The notes beneath the pieces are model-generated. The model ran no database searches and was not told the origin of the DNA. It worked only from the letters and a program-made list of their open reading frames with translations. 23,448 bases of DNA from GCA-003244245 sp036378735 (GTDB lineage: Bacteria; Actinomycetota; Actinomycetes; Mycobacteriales; Pseudonocardiaceae). Position numbers and translations under genes: made by a program. Where the stretch lies: the NCBI GenBank assembly GCA_036378735.1, contig DASUVX010000105.1, forward strand, positions 1 through 23,448, given 5' to 3'. The number at the start of each line of letters is the position of its first letter. Position 1 is the stretch's first letter. Shown in pieces: positions 7,247 through 14,556 of this stretch.

Positions 7247-9688
7247 GTGAGCGACGAGCGACACGACGGCAGACGCGGCCCGGCCCAGCGGGCGGCGCAG
7301 CCGTGGGCTCCGGCGCAGGACTGGCCACCCGAGCGTTTCGGCCAAGGTCGGTCACCTCAGGACCGGACGTCTGCTGCGGGTGGGCCGCTGATGTCCCTTG
7401 ACGGGGAACCCGAGCTGCTCACGCACCCGACACCGCCGATGGGGCCGCCGATAAGGCCGCATGGGCACGGCGCTGGAGACGGCCGCCGGCCGGCAGCCTC
7501 AACCGGCTCCGGCGGGAGCGGCTCGGGATGGCCGCCGCACTGGGTCCGTGCAGCCAAGATCGCTTTGGGTGGCCTGCTGGTCTGCATCCTGCTACCGGTG
7601 TTGGCGTTCTTCGCCGGTTGGCTGTTTCTGTCCGTGCCCTCGCCGACGACGCTGGCGGCCGAGCGCAAGCAGGTCACCTCGATCATGGCCAGTGATGGGA
7701 CCACCGAGGTCGGCCGGTATGTCCCTGAGGACGGCAATCGGGTCCCGGTCAGCCTTTCACAAGTTCCCATGCGTGTGCAGAACGCCGTGCTGGCCGCGGA
7801 GGACCGCAGCTTCCGGTCCAACCCGGGATTCGACATCACCGGCATCGCCCGGGCCACTTGGCGCCAGCTCACCGGTGGCAGTGGTGGGGGCTCGACGATC
7901 ACCCAGCAGTACATCAAGGTGGCCACCGGGCACGACGAGTACAGCATCTACCGCAAGTTCCGCGAGATGATCGTCGCGGCAAAGATAACCAAGCAGGAGT
8001 CCAAAGACCGGATCTTGGAGGACTACCTCAACACGATCTACTTCGGTCGCGGTGCCTATGGCATCCAAGCCGCCAGTCAAGCCTACTTCCACAAGGACGT
8101 GCAGAACCTGACCGTCTCCGAGGCGGCGGTGCTCGCCGCCGTGATCCGATCCCCGTCCCGGCTGGACCCGGCCAAGAACCTGGCGCAGGCGCAGGCCCGA
8201 TGGAACTTCGTGCTCGACGGCATGGTGGCGCAGGGTTGGCTGTCGCCGGCGGATCGCAGCGTCGGGCTGTATCCGCAGACCGTGCCGCCGAGCGCGGCGC
8301 CCGGCCAACCGACCGACGATCGCGCGCACATCATCGACCGGGTGATGGATGAGCTGGAAAAGCAGGGCATCAGTCGTGCTCAGCTGGCCGTCAACGGCGG
8401 TAAGATCACCACCACCATCGACCCGCGGGCCCAGCAGCTGGCCCGCGATGCGGTCCAAACCGAACTGCGTGGGCAGCCGTCGAACCTGCACTCGTCGCTG
8501 GTCGCCATCGATCCTCGCAGCGGAGCGGTGATCGCCTACTACGGTGGATCGGACGGCAACGGCTTCGATCTGGCCGGTGGTCCGGCGTGGAACCCGGGCT
8601 CTTCGTTCAAACCGTTCACCATGCTGGCCGCGCTGCAGCGCGACATCGGCATGAACTCGAAGTACGACGGCAACTCTCCGGTGGTCATCGACGGTCGTTC
8701 GTACGCGAACTCGGAGAGCAAGAACTATCCCCAGCTGACCCTGCACGATGCGATGACCAAGTCGGTCAACACCGCGTTTGTGCGGCTGGCCCAGGACGTC
8801 GGACCGCAGGCGATCCGGGAGGCCGCGATCCAGGCGGGAATCCCGGACCAGATCAACGGTAAGCGCGCCATGTCCGAGTCGGACACCGCAGCGCCGGGAG
8901 TGGGCATCACTCTCGGCCAGTACCCGGTGCACACGATCGATATGGCCGGCGCCTACGCGACCTTCGCCGCAGACGGCATGCGGCATGAGCCGTTCTTCGT
9001 CCGCCAGTACAGCAGCTCCCGGGGCACCGTGGAATTCCAGCACGTCGACAAGCCACAACAGGCCTTCGACCAGGTCGACACCGATCGCAACAGCCAGCTG
9101 GCGCGCAACGTCACCGCCACGCTGACCGACGTCGCGCGCAGCTCGCAGATCCCGTTGGCCGGTGGCCGGCAGGTGGCCGCCAAGACCGGCACCCAGCAGC
9201 GTGGCGAGACCAAGGACAACTCCGCTGCGTGGACCGTCGGCTACACGCCGTCGATCTCCACCGCGGTCTGGGTCGGTGACCCGGCCAATACGGCCATCAA
9301 GACCGCCAACGGTGCGGACATCTTCGGCCGCGGGGTTCCGGGACTGATCTGGCAGCGGTTCATGAATTCCTACTTGATGAACACTCCGCTGGAGACCTTC
9401 CCGCCATTCACCCTGATCGGCCCGGCGCCGCCGCCTGTCGAGCAGCCGGCGCCGACGCGGGTTAAGCAGCCCCGCGACGTCACGCCGACTGCCACTCCCG
9501 AGCCCAACGCCGAGGACGTCACCCCGACTCCCGTTGAGCCGACGGAGAAGCCGACCAGGACGGCCAAGCCGCAACGCAGCTGCTTCCCGTTCTGCGACGG
9601 CCCGGCGCCCGGCGATGACAATCCGGCGGCCGGTCAGGACAACCCGGACACAGGAGATGGAGTCCCGGGCCGTCCGCGGCACTTCTGA
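7247..9688 (+). CDS. ponA: Class A penicillin-binding protein (bifunctional transglycosylase/transpeptidase)
   Basis: 813 residues from a GTG with a GGGAGGA ribosome site. It polymerises lipid II glycan and cross-links peptides outside the membrane. A cytoplasmic Pro/Gly-rich stretch (1-100) leads to one transmembrane helix (about 103-128). The GT51 domain has AEDRSF with catalytic Glu185, and STITQQYIKV from 216. The transpeptidase domain has SSFK with nucleophile Ser452 and Lys455, SVN from 506 and KTGT from 646. A Pro/Thr-rich tail follows (repeats of VTPT, TEKPTRT) with two Cys in SCFPFCDG. Layout and context match PonA1 (Rv0050). A long open frame on the opposite strand is a composition shadow. 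Confidence 0.96.
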   Translation: MSDERHDGRRGPAQRAAQPWAPAQDWPPERFGQGRSPQDRTSAAGGPLMSLDGEPELLTHPTPPMGPPIRPHGHGAGDGRRPAASTGSGGSGSGWPPHWVRAAKIALGGLLVCILLPVLAFFAGWLFLSVPSPTTLAAERKQVTSIMASDGTTEVGRYVPEDGNRVPVSLSQVPMRVQNAVLAAEDRSFRSNPGFDITGIARATWRQLTGGSGGGSTITQQYIKVATGHDEYSIYRKFREMIVAAKITKQESKDRILEDYLNTIYFGRGAYGIQAASQAYFHKDVQNLTVSEAAVLAAVIRSPSRLDPAKNLAQAQARWNFVLDGMVAQGWLSPADRSVGLYPQTVPPSAAPGQPTDDRAHIIDRVMDELEKQGISRAQLAVNGGKITTTIDPRAQQLARDAVQTELRGQPSNLHSSLVAIDPRSGAVIAYYGGSDGNGFDLAGGPAWNPGSSFKPFTMLAALQRDIGMNSKYDGNSPVVIDGRSYANSESKNYPQLTLHDAMTKSVNTAFVRLAQDVGPQAIREAAIQAGIPDQINGKRAMSESDTAAPGVGITLGQYPVHTIDMAGAYATFAADGMRHEPFFVRQYSSSRGTVEFQHVDKPQQAFDQVDTDRNSQLARNVTATLTDVARSSQIPLAGGRQVAAKTGTQQRGETKDNSAAWTVGYTPSISTAVWVGDPANTAIKTANGADIFGRGVPGLIWQRFMNSYLMNTPLETFPPFTLIGPAPPPVEQPAPTRVKQPRDVTPTATPEPNAEDVTPTPVEPTEKPTRTAKPQRSCFPFCDGPAPGDDNPAAGQDNPDTGDGVPGRPRHF

Positions 9689-9727
9689 GCGCATGTTTTT
9701 GCAGCATCACCCTCGGGTTATCCCGCC

Positions 9728-11296
9728 GTGACGGTTCGGGCCAGCGCGCAGGTGGGCATGGCCGCCTCGACCGGTGGCTGTGTTGATCGACGCTCGTTGA
9801 CGCCGTCGCAGCGGGTGGTGCCCAGCTGGACTGATCCGCTAGCGGCCCGCGCCAGCAGGATGGTCGGCGGGCCGCTGGGGCGCCATGCGGTCATCGGCCG
9901 GCATTGGTTTTGGACCCCGCTGCGGGTGGTGCTGCTGTTCGCGACGATCACCCTGGCGTTGGGTTGGCTGGCCAAGGCGCCGTGCGCGCAGACCTACCGC
10001 GACAGCGCCGGTGTGCTCCAGGTGGACTGGCGCGACGGACGTCAATACCTGGCGATGTGCTACTCGGACACCATCCCGCTCTACACCGCAGAACGGCTGG
10101 ACCATCCAGGTCTGGGCGGGTTCCCGTACGCCACTTCGTGGATCGAGCATCGGGGCGAACCCGGTGAGCAGCGGCGGTACATGGAGTACCCGGTACTCAC
10201 CGGCATGTACCAGTGGGTGTTCGCCAAGCTCGGGCAGGGCTGGGTGGAGCCGGCCCACGGCGGCTGGCTGCCCAGTGCGGCCCCGGCCATCGTGTATTTC
10301 AACATCAGCGCGCTGGGCTTGAGTGTTGCCTGGTTGGTGACGGTATCGGCGCTGGTGAAGCTGTCCCCGCGACGACCGTGGGACGCTGCGCTGGCTGCGT
10401 TGTCACCGCTGGTGATCGTGCACGCTTTCACCAACTTCGATGCACTGGCCACCGCGCTGGCCACCACCGGATTGCTGGCGTGGGCACGGCGACGTCCAGC
10501 ACTCGCCGGCGTGCTGCTCGGGCTGGGCGCCGCCACGAAGTTCTACCCGGCGTTACTGCTGGTCCCGATGGTGCTGGTGAGCCTGCGGGGTGCGCGCGCA
10601 GGCAGCCGCTGGGACGGGTTGACCGCGGTCGCTGCCGCGGCACTGGCCTGGACGGTGGTCAACCTGCCGATCGCGCTGCTGTTTCCGGCCGGGTGGGCGG
10701 AGTTCTTCCGGCTCAACAGCCGGCGCGGAGCCGACCCGGACACGCTGTACACCGCGGTGTCCGCCTTCACCGGCTGGCCCGGTTTCGCCGAGGTGCGCAC
10801 CCTGAACCTGGTCAGCGCGACGCTGTTCGCGCTGGCCTGCGCGGCGATCGCATGGGTGGCCCTGACGGCGCCACAGCCACCCCGGCTGGCTGCGCTGTGT
10901 TTTCTGGTGGTGGCCGCGTTTCTCCTGGTCAACAAGGTGTGGAGTCCGCAGTACTCGTTGTGGCTGGTCCCGCTGGCGGCGCTGGCGATCCCGCGGTGGA
11001 AACCGGTACTGGCCTGGATGATCGTCGATGCGCTGGTGTGGGCTCCGCGGATGGCCTACTACCTCGGCACCGCACACAAGGGCCTGCCCATCGAGCCCTT
11101 CCTCGGCGCCGTCCTGATCCGTGACACCGCGGTATTGCTGCTGATGGCACTGGTCCTGCGAGATGTCTACTACCCGCCCGGCGATCCGGTCCGCGCCGCG
11201 GGCGACGTTGACCCGCACACCGGCATCCAGGCCCTGGTGCACCTCGGCGAGCGGGAGCGAAAGTGCAGCCGCCGGCCGATCGGCGTACGCGACTAG
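9728..11296 (+). CDS. GT87 / DUF2029-type polyprenol-phosphate-mannose mannosyltransferase
   Basis: 522 residues, GTG start without a clear ribosome site. It is strongly hydrophobic with about ten membrane helices, for example near LRVVLLFATITLALGWLA, LVIVHAFTNFDALATALATT and ALAWTVVNLPIALLFPAG. The acidic loop after helix 1 (around YRDSAGVLQVDWRD) and the motif GLGAATKFYPALLL are typical of actinobacterial DUF2029/GT87 (GT-C fold) enzymes that add mannose from a lipid-linked donor to lipomannan-type glycolipids. Its place directly after ponA matches Rv0051. The exact acceptor is not readable. The C-terminus is cytoplasmic and basic. Confidence 0.85.
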   Translation: MTVRASAQVGMAASTGGCVDRRSLTPSQRVVPSWTDPLAARASRMVGGPLGRHAVIGRHWFWTPLRVVLLFATITLALGWLAKAPCAQTYRDSAGVLQVDWRDGRQYLAMCYSDTIPLYTAERLDHPGLGGFPYATSWIEHRGEPGEQRRYMEYPVLTGMYQWVFAKLGQGWVEPAHGGWLPSAAPAIVYFNISALGLSVAWLVTVSALVKLSPRRPWDAALAALSPLVIVHAFTNFDALATALATTGLLAWARRRPALAGVLLGLGAATKFYPALLLVPMVLVSLRGARAGSRWDGLTAVAAAALAWTVVNLPIALLFPAGWAEFFRLNSRRGADPDTLYTAVSAFTGWPGFAEVRTLNLVSATLFALACAAIAWVALTAPQPPRLAALCFLVVAAFLLVNKVWSPQYSLWLVPLAALAIPRWKPVLAWMIVDALVWAPRMAYYLGTAHKGLPIEPFLGAVLIRDTAVLLLMALVLRDVYYPPGDPVRAAGDVDPHTGIQALVHLGERERKCSRRPIGVRD

Positions 11297-11388
11297 ACGG
11301 TCTGGTGGTCGCGGTCAGGTGGTAACGAAACGGCCTGGGAGGCGATGAGATCAACGGAGGGTCGTGATCACGCCGCTGGGGGGCTGAT

Positions 11389-11892
11389 GTGGGCAACAGT
11401 GAGATCATCACCACCGCAGTGAGGGGCGCCGCCACCACGGCGCTGACTGCCGCGGCGATCGCCGGTGGTGTGGGGATAGCCGAGGCAGCATCGGCACCAC
11501 AGCCAGCGGCTGCCCCGCCCGGGCCTCAGGTGGTGTCCGCCACGCCGTGCGGGGCCAGCGCCAAAGCCTGTGTGGTGCTCTCGCCCCACCAGGCGTGGCT
11601 GACTGATGGGAAGGGGCGGATCACCCACGGTCCGGTGCCCGCGACCGGGGGGACCCCGGCGGATCCCACCCCGACCGGCACCTTCCGGGTGCTGTCTAAG
11701 GACGCTCATTTCCGTAGCACCGAGTTCCACAACGCGCCGATGCCGTACTCGGTATTTTTCTACCCGGGAGATGCTTTCCACGCCGACAACGTGCACCAAT
11801 GGTCACACGGCTGCATCCATTTGACTGCGGACGACGCCAAGGCATTTTTCAACTTTCTCAAGGTGGGTAACCAGGTACAAATCCTGCCCTGA
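11389..11892 (+). CDS. Small secreted L,D-transpeptidase (YkuD domain)
   Basis: 167 residues, GTG start behind a GGGGGG ribosome site. An Ala-rich signal sequence runs to about residue 34 (cleavage near AEA-ASA), then a short Pro-rich linker and one YkuD domain. The catalytic motif is SHGCIHL with nucleophile Cys142; upstream blocks TPTGTFRVLSKD and MPYSVFFYPGDAFHAD fit the family. Such enzymes make 3-3 cross-links in peptidoglycan or attach proteins to it. It lacks the Ig-like domain of mycobacterial Ldts, so it is close to a minimal domain. It follows the penicillin-binding protein and mannosyltransferase, a cell-wall neighbourhood. Confidence 0.9.
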   Translation: MGNSEIITTAVRGAATTALTAAAIAGGVGIAEAASAPQPAAAPPGPQVVSATPCGASAKACVVLSPHQAWLTDGKGRITHGPVPATGGTPADPTPTGTFRVLSKDAHFRSTEFHNAPMPYSVFFYPGDAFHADNVHQWSHGCIHLTADDAKAFFNFLKVGNQVQILP

Positions 11893-12548
11893 GACGGCCG
11901 GTAATTCGCATCCCCGCCGGTTGAGTTGATCAAGTGCAGTGAAGATCCTAACATGGCCTGCCTCTCGCGCCTTCGTCGTGGTGCCCGGACATGAAGCACA
12001 GGACGGGCCGTTCCGAGATGAGACTGGCGGAACCACGCTACCGGCCGCTGCGCCGAGGATGTCATTGGTCAGCCCGCTGCAGTTCCTGGATCTGCGGACG
12101 GTTCACCATTAACTCAACAGGTCCTCCGGTCCAACGCGGCGACAGCAGGCACTGAACACTCGCGGGACGAGGTCTCGTGCACCTGGCCGTTTCGCCCGGG
12201 TGCCGGTATCGATCTGCGCTTGGCGCGCCCAGCTAGGTACGTCTCCGCGGGCCCGAACACTCAGCGTGTCCGCGCCGGCGTGATCGCCGGCCACTACGAA
12301 TCATGATGCTGGCGCGACGTGGCAACCAAACGCACCCCCGCTCGGAGACAACGCGGCCGCATACCGCCCACGCCATCCCGGCGTGCCGTCGTTTCCGACG
12401 GGCGAGAGTCCCGGCCGCGCTGGGGCGGTCACTTCGTCACTGTTCGTGTTCGTTTCACAGGAAACTCCGAGCTTGTGTACAGGCTGCTTACACGTCACTG
12501 GTGCATAACTGGCAGCGCGAGAGTTCAACTAGTCCTAAGGAGCATGCA
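11893..12548. other. 656-bp non-coding stretch before the Trp/Pro-rich gene
   Basis: No reading frame here looks like a gene: the frame entering the next gene from 12303 has no ribosome site and poor composition before 12549. Visible structures are a small hairpin CCGTCG-TTTC-CGACGG (12386-12401) and an inverted repeat GTGTA (12475-12479) / TACAC (12489-12493) about 60 bp before the next start, which may mark a promoter or operator. The rest holds nothing I can name. Confidence 0.5.
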
Positions 12549-14522
12549 ATGCGTGAAGGTTCTATCAGCCAGCACCGGCTGGCTGCCGAAGTTCGCGATG
12601 ATGTCCGGCATGACCTCGCTGGCGTCCTGCACGACGTGCACCTGTGGGTTCCCGGTGCGGACTACTTCGGTCCGGTCTGGGTCGACGGGGTTGGTTGGGT
12701 GGTCCCGGAGAGTTGGGAGCCTCCGCACGCGTGGTGCCCGCCCCCCGGCTGGTACGAGCCTGCCGCGTGGGATCACGACGACTACCGTGAGTGGTGCAAC
12801 AACCACTACAGCAGCGATCACGACTGGCGCGGCTGGGAAAATTGCGACCACGTCCAGGACCACGACAACTGGCACGGCTGGGTTCCCGGTGCGGACTACT
12901 TCGGTCCGGTCTGGGTCGACGGGGTTGGTTGGGTGGTTCCACAGGGTTGGGAACCTCCGCACGGGTGGGGCCCACCCCCGGGCTGGTACCAGCCTGCCGC
13001 CTGGGATCACGACGACTACCGTGAGTGGTGTAACAACCACTACAGCAGCGATCACGATTGGCGCGGCTGGGAGAACAGCTACCACTGGGGCGAGCACAAC
13101 CAGTGGCGCGGCTGGGACCACGATCGGGATCGGGATGACCGTGACCATCGGGCGTGGGGTGACCACGATCGGGATCGGGATGACCGTGACCAGCGTGGCT
13201 TGGGTGATCACGATCGTGATGACCATGATCAGTGGCAGGACAACGGCCACGTGCGGCATGAGGCCCGGGACCCGCAGCACCCGAACAGCGACTTCCGGCA
13301 AAGTGATCGGGATTTGTCGCACGAGGGCCGGGGCGGCCATGAGGTCCGCGAATTTCGGACCACCCAGCCTCAGGACGGGCAGGGCCCACGAGGCTCGGCG
13401 CCGCAACACGAGGCGGAGCGCAGGATCGACAGCCGTATCGGTTACGGCGAGCGCGAACCGAATTACCAGCACCAGTCCCCTACTGAGGGCTTCCAGAGCA
13501 GTCCAGCAAACCCTGGCGCGTCCCTCGCGACGACCTTCTCCGCGCCCGCGCCGTCGTTCGCCAATGGCCCGTCGTTGTCCAACGGCACCTCGGTGGGACC
13601 GAATGTGGCTTCTGCTGCGAGCGCACCGGCCGTCGCCGCCACCACCACCACCACTGCTGCGGCGTCGGTGGCGCCGGTAAATGCCACCCCGGTAGACCCG
13701 AGATCCTCCACGCACGTCGCTTCCCAGCCGCTGAGCCACAGCGTGCAGCAGGCCGCCACGGTGAACACCCCGGCGCACCAGTACGACGGCGACTCCCAAT
13801 CAGGCTTACCTCGTGGCGTCGACTCGAACCGCGGTGCAAGTTCCAGCCAGGACTCGGGCCACCACTCCGGCGGGTTCGTCGGCGGCACGAACGCCGGCCA
13901 GAACGGCCAACAGAACGCGCCCGCCGTTACCACCCACGGTCAGCAGGGTGGCGCTCCTGGCGGCAGCGGGCTGAACAGCGGCCAACACGGCGGCATCACC
14001 GGTGGTCATGGCGGCTTCAGCGGCGCTCCGCAGGCCGACACCGGCACCCAGGCCGACACCGGGCGCAGCGCTCCGGCTCAGCCATCACATCCGGCCGCGC
14101 CTCAGGCCGACCTGGGCGGCTCCAGTTCGTCCGGCGCCGTCTCGGGTCAGGGCCCTCACCCGGTCGGCACCACGTCCCAGCCGTCGCACCCCGTGGCGCC
14201 GACCCCACACGGCACGGCGCCGGGGATGTCGAGTGATTCGCCGTCGAGCGTGCATGCCACCGCGACCCCGCATACCACGCCGACCACCCAGAGCACGGCA
14301 CCGGGGACGTCGCACGGTGCAGCGTCAAGCGTGCACACCACCCCGACCACGCAGAGCACGGCGCCGGCCACGATGTCCAGCCCCGACCCGGCGGGTGGCG
14401 CAGGTTCGTCGTCGTCGCACGGTCTGTCCAGCGGCCTGACCACGCATGACAGCGGCCCGGCCGCCACCCCGGCGACCCACGACACCACGCACCCCGCTGA
14501 CCACGCGGCGGTACCGCACTGA
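12549..14522 (+). CDS. Repetitive Trp/Pro/Asp/His-rich protein in IniB position, unknown function
   Basis: 657 residues from the ATG at 12549, chosen for its AAGGAG ribosome site 6 bases upstream. Residues 33-110 and 111-188 are tandem copies of a 78-residue module opening WVPGADYFGPVWVDGVGWVV and continuing with WEPPH, PPPGWY and CNNHYSSDHDWRGW. Three 15-residue Asp/Arg/His repeats (DHDRDRDDRD) follow at 190-234. The rest is a long disordered tail rich in Gln, Gly, Ser, Thr, Pro and His, with a repeated TTPTTQSTAP. There is no signal peptide or membrane helix. The next gene, 34 bp on, encodes a dynamin-like protein; mycobacterial iniB (also low-complexity) precedes dynamin-like iniA and iniC, so an IniB-like role is inferred from position only, as no IniB N-terminal domain is visible. 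Confidence 0.75.
   Translation: MREGSISQHRLAAEVRDDVRHDLAGVLHDVHLWVPGADYFGPVWVDGVGWVVPESWEPPHAWCPPPGWYEPAAWDHDDYREWCNNHYSSDHDWRGWENCDHVQDHDNWHGWVPGADYFGPVWVDGVGWVVPQGWEPPHGWGPPPGWYQPAAWDHDDYREWCNNHYSSDHDWRGWENSYHWGEHNQWRGWDHDRDRDDRDHRAWGDHDRDRDDRDQRGLGDHDRDDHDQWQDNGHVRHEARDPQHPNSDFRQSDRDLSHEGRGGHEVREFRTTQPQDGQGPRGSAPQHEAERRIDSRIGYGEREPNYQHQSPTEGFQSSPANPGASLATTFSAPAPSFANGPSLSNGTSVGPNVASAASAPAVAATTTTTAAASVAPVNATPVDPRSSTHVASQPLSHSVQQAATVNTPAHQYDGDSQSGLPRGVDSNRGASSSQDSGHHSGGFVGGTNAGQNGQQNAPAVTTHGQQGGAPGGSGLNSGQHGGITGGHGGFSGAPQADTGTQADTGRSAPAQPSHPAAPQADLGGSSSSGAVSGQGPHPVGTTSQPSHPVAPTPHGTAPGMSSDSPSSVHATATPHTTPTTQSTAPGTSHGAASSVHTTPTTQSTAPATMSSPDPAGGAGSSSSHGLSSGLTTHDSGPAATPATHDTTHPADHAAVPH
12645..13112 (+). 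repeat. Two tandem 234-bp coding repeats
   Basis: Copies at 12645-12878 and 12879-13112 are in the same frame and nearly identical except toward the end of each. Many differences are synonymous (GTC/GTT, CCG/CCA, GAG/GAA, TGC/TGT), which supports the reading frame and selection on the protein after duplication. Confidence 0.9.
13116..13250 (+). repeat. Three tandem 45-bp coding repeats (Asp/Arg/His-rich)
   Basis: Units begin at 13116, 13161 and 13206, each encoding a 15-residue stretch starting with DHDRD. The first two are almost identical in DNA; the third has diverged. The strongly charged segment could bind metal ions or form an extended linker; this is inferred from composition only. 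Confidence 0.85.
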
Positions 14523-14556
14523 TCCGGGCGTAACGAGGGACGAGGAGGACGGAGCG

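Noticed and set aside
6588..7355. 255-residue antisense frame across padR upstream region and DUF5318
   Set aside because: It runs over the operator and opposite a recognised zinc-ribbon family; no domain is visible in it.
7757..9694. 645-residue open frame antisense to the penicillin-binding protein gene
   Set aside because: Its sequence is Arg/Gly/Asp/Val-rich without domains, and it mirrors a fully supported gene; such frames are common opposite high-GC genes.
11363..11372. 10-bp palindrome CGTGATCACG before the L,D-transpeptidase gene
   Set aside because: Too short and too common to call an operator without conservation data.
12303..12548. Upstream extension of the Trp/Pro-rich gene
   Set aside because: The frame is open but has no ribosome site at its start, while the ATG at 12549 has AAGGAG correctly spaced.
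12645..13250. Regular repeats that could suggest a CRISPR array
   Set aside because: Unit lengths are 234 and 45 bp, directly abutting, in frame and without unique spacers; they are coding tandem repeats.
12525..13799. 424-residue antisense frame over the Trp/Pro-rich gene
   Set aside because: Repetitive because it mirrors the coding repeats; the forward frame has the ribosome site, G/C-rich third positions and synonymous differences between repeats.
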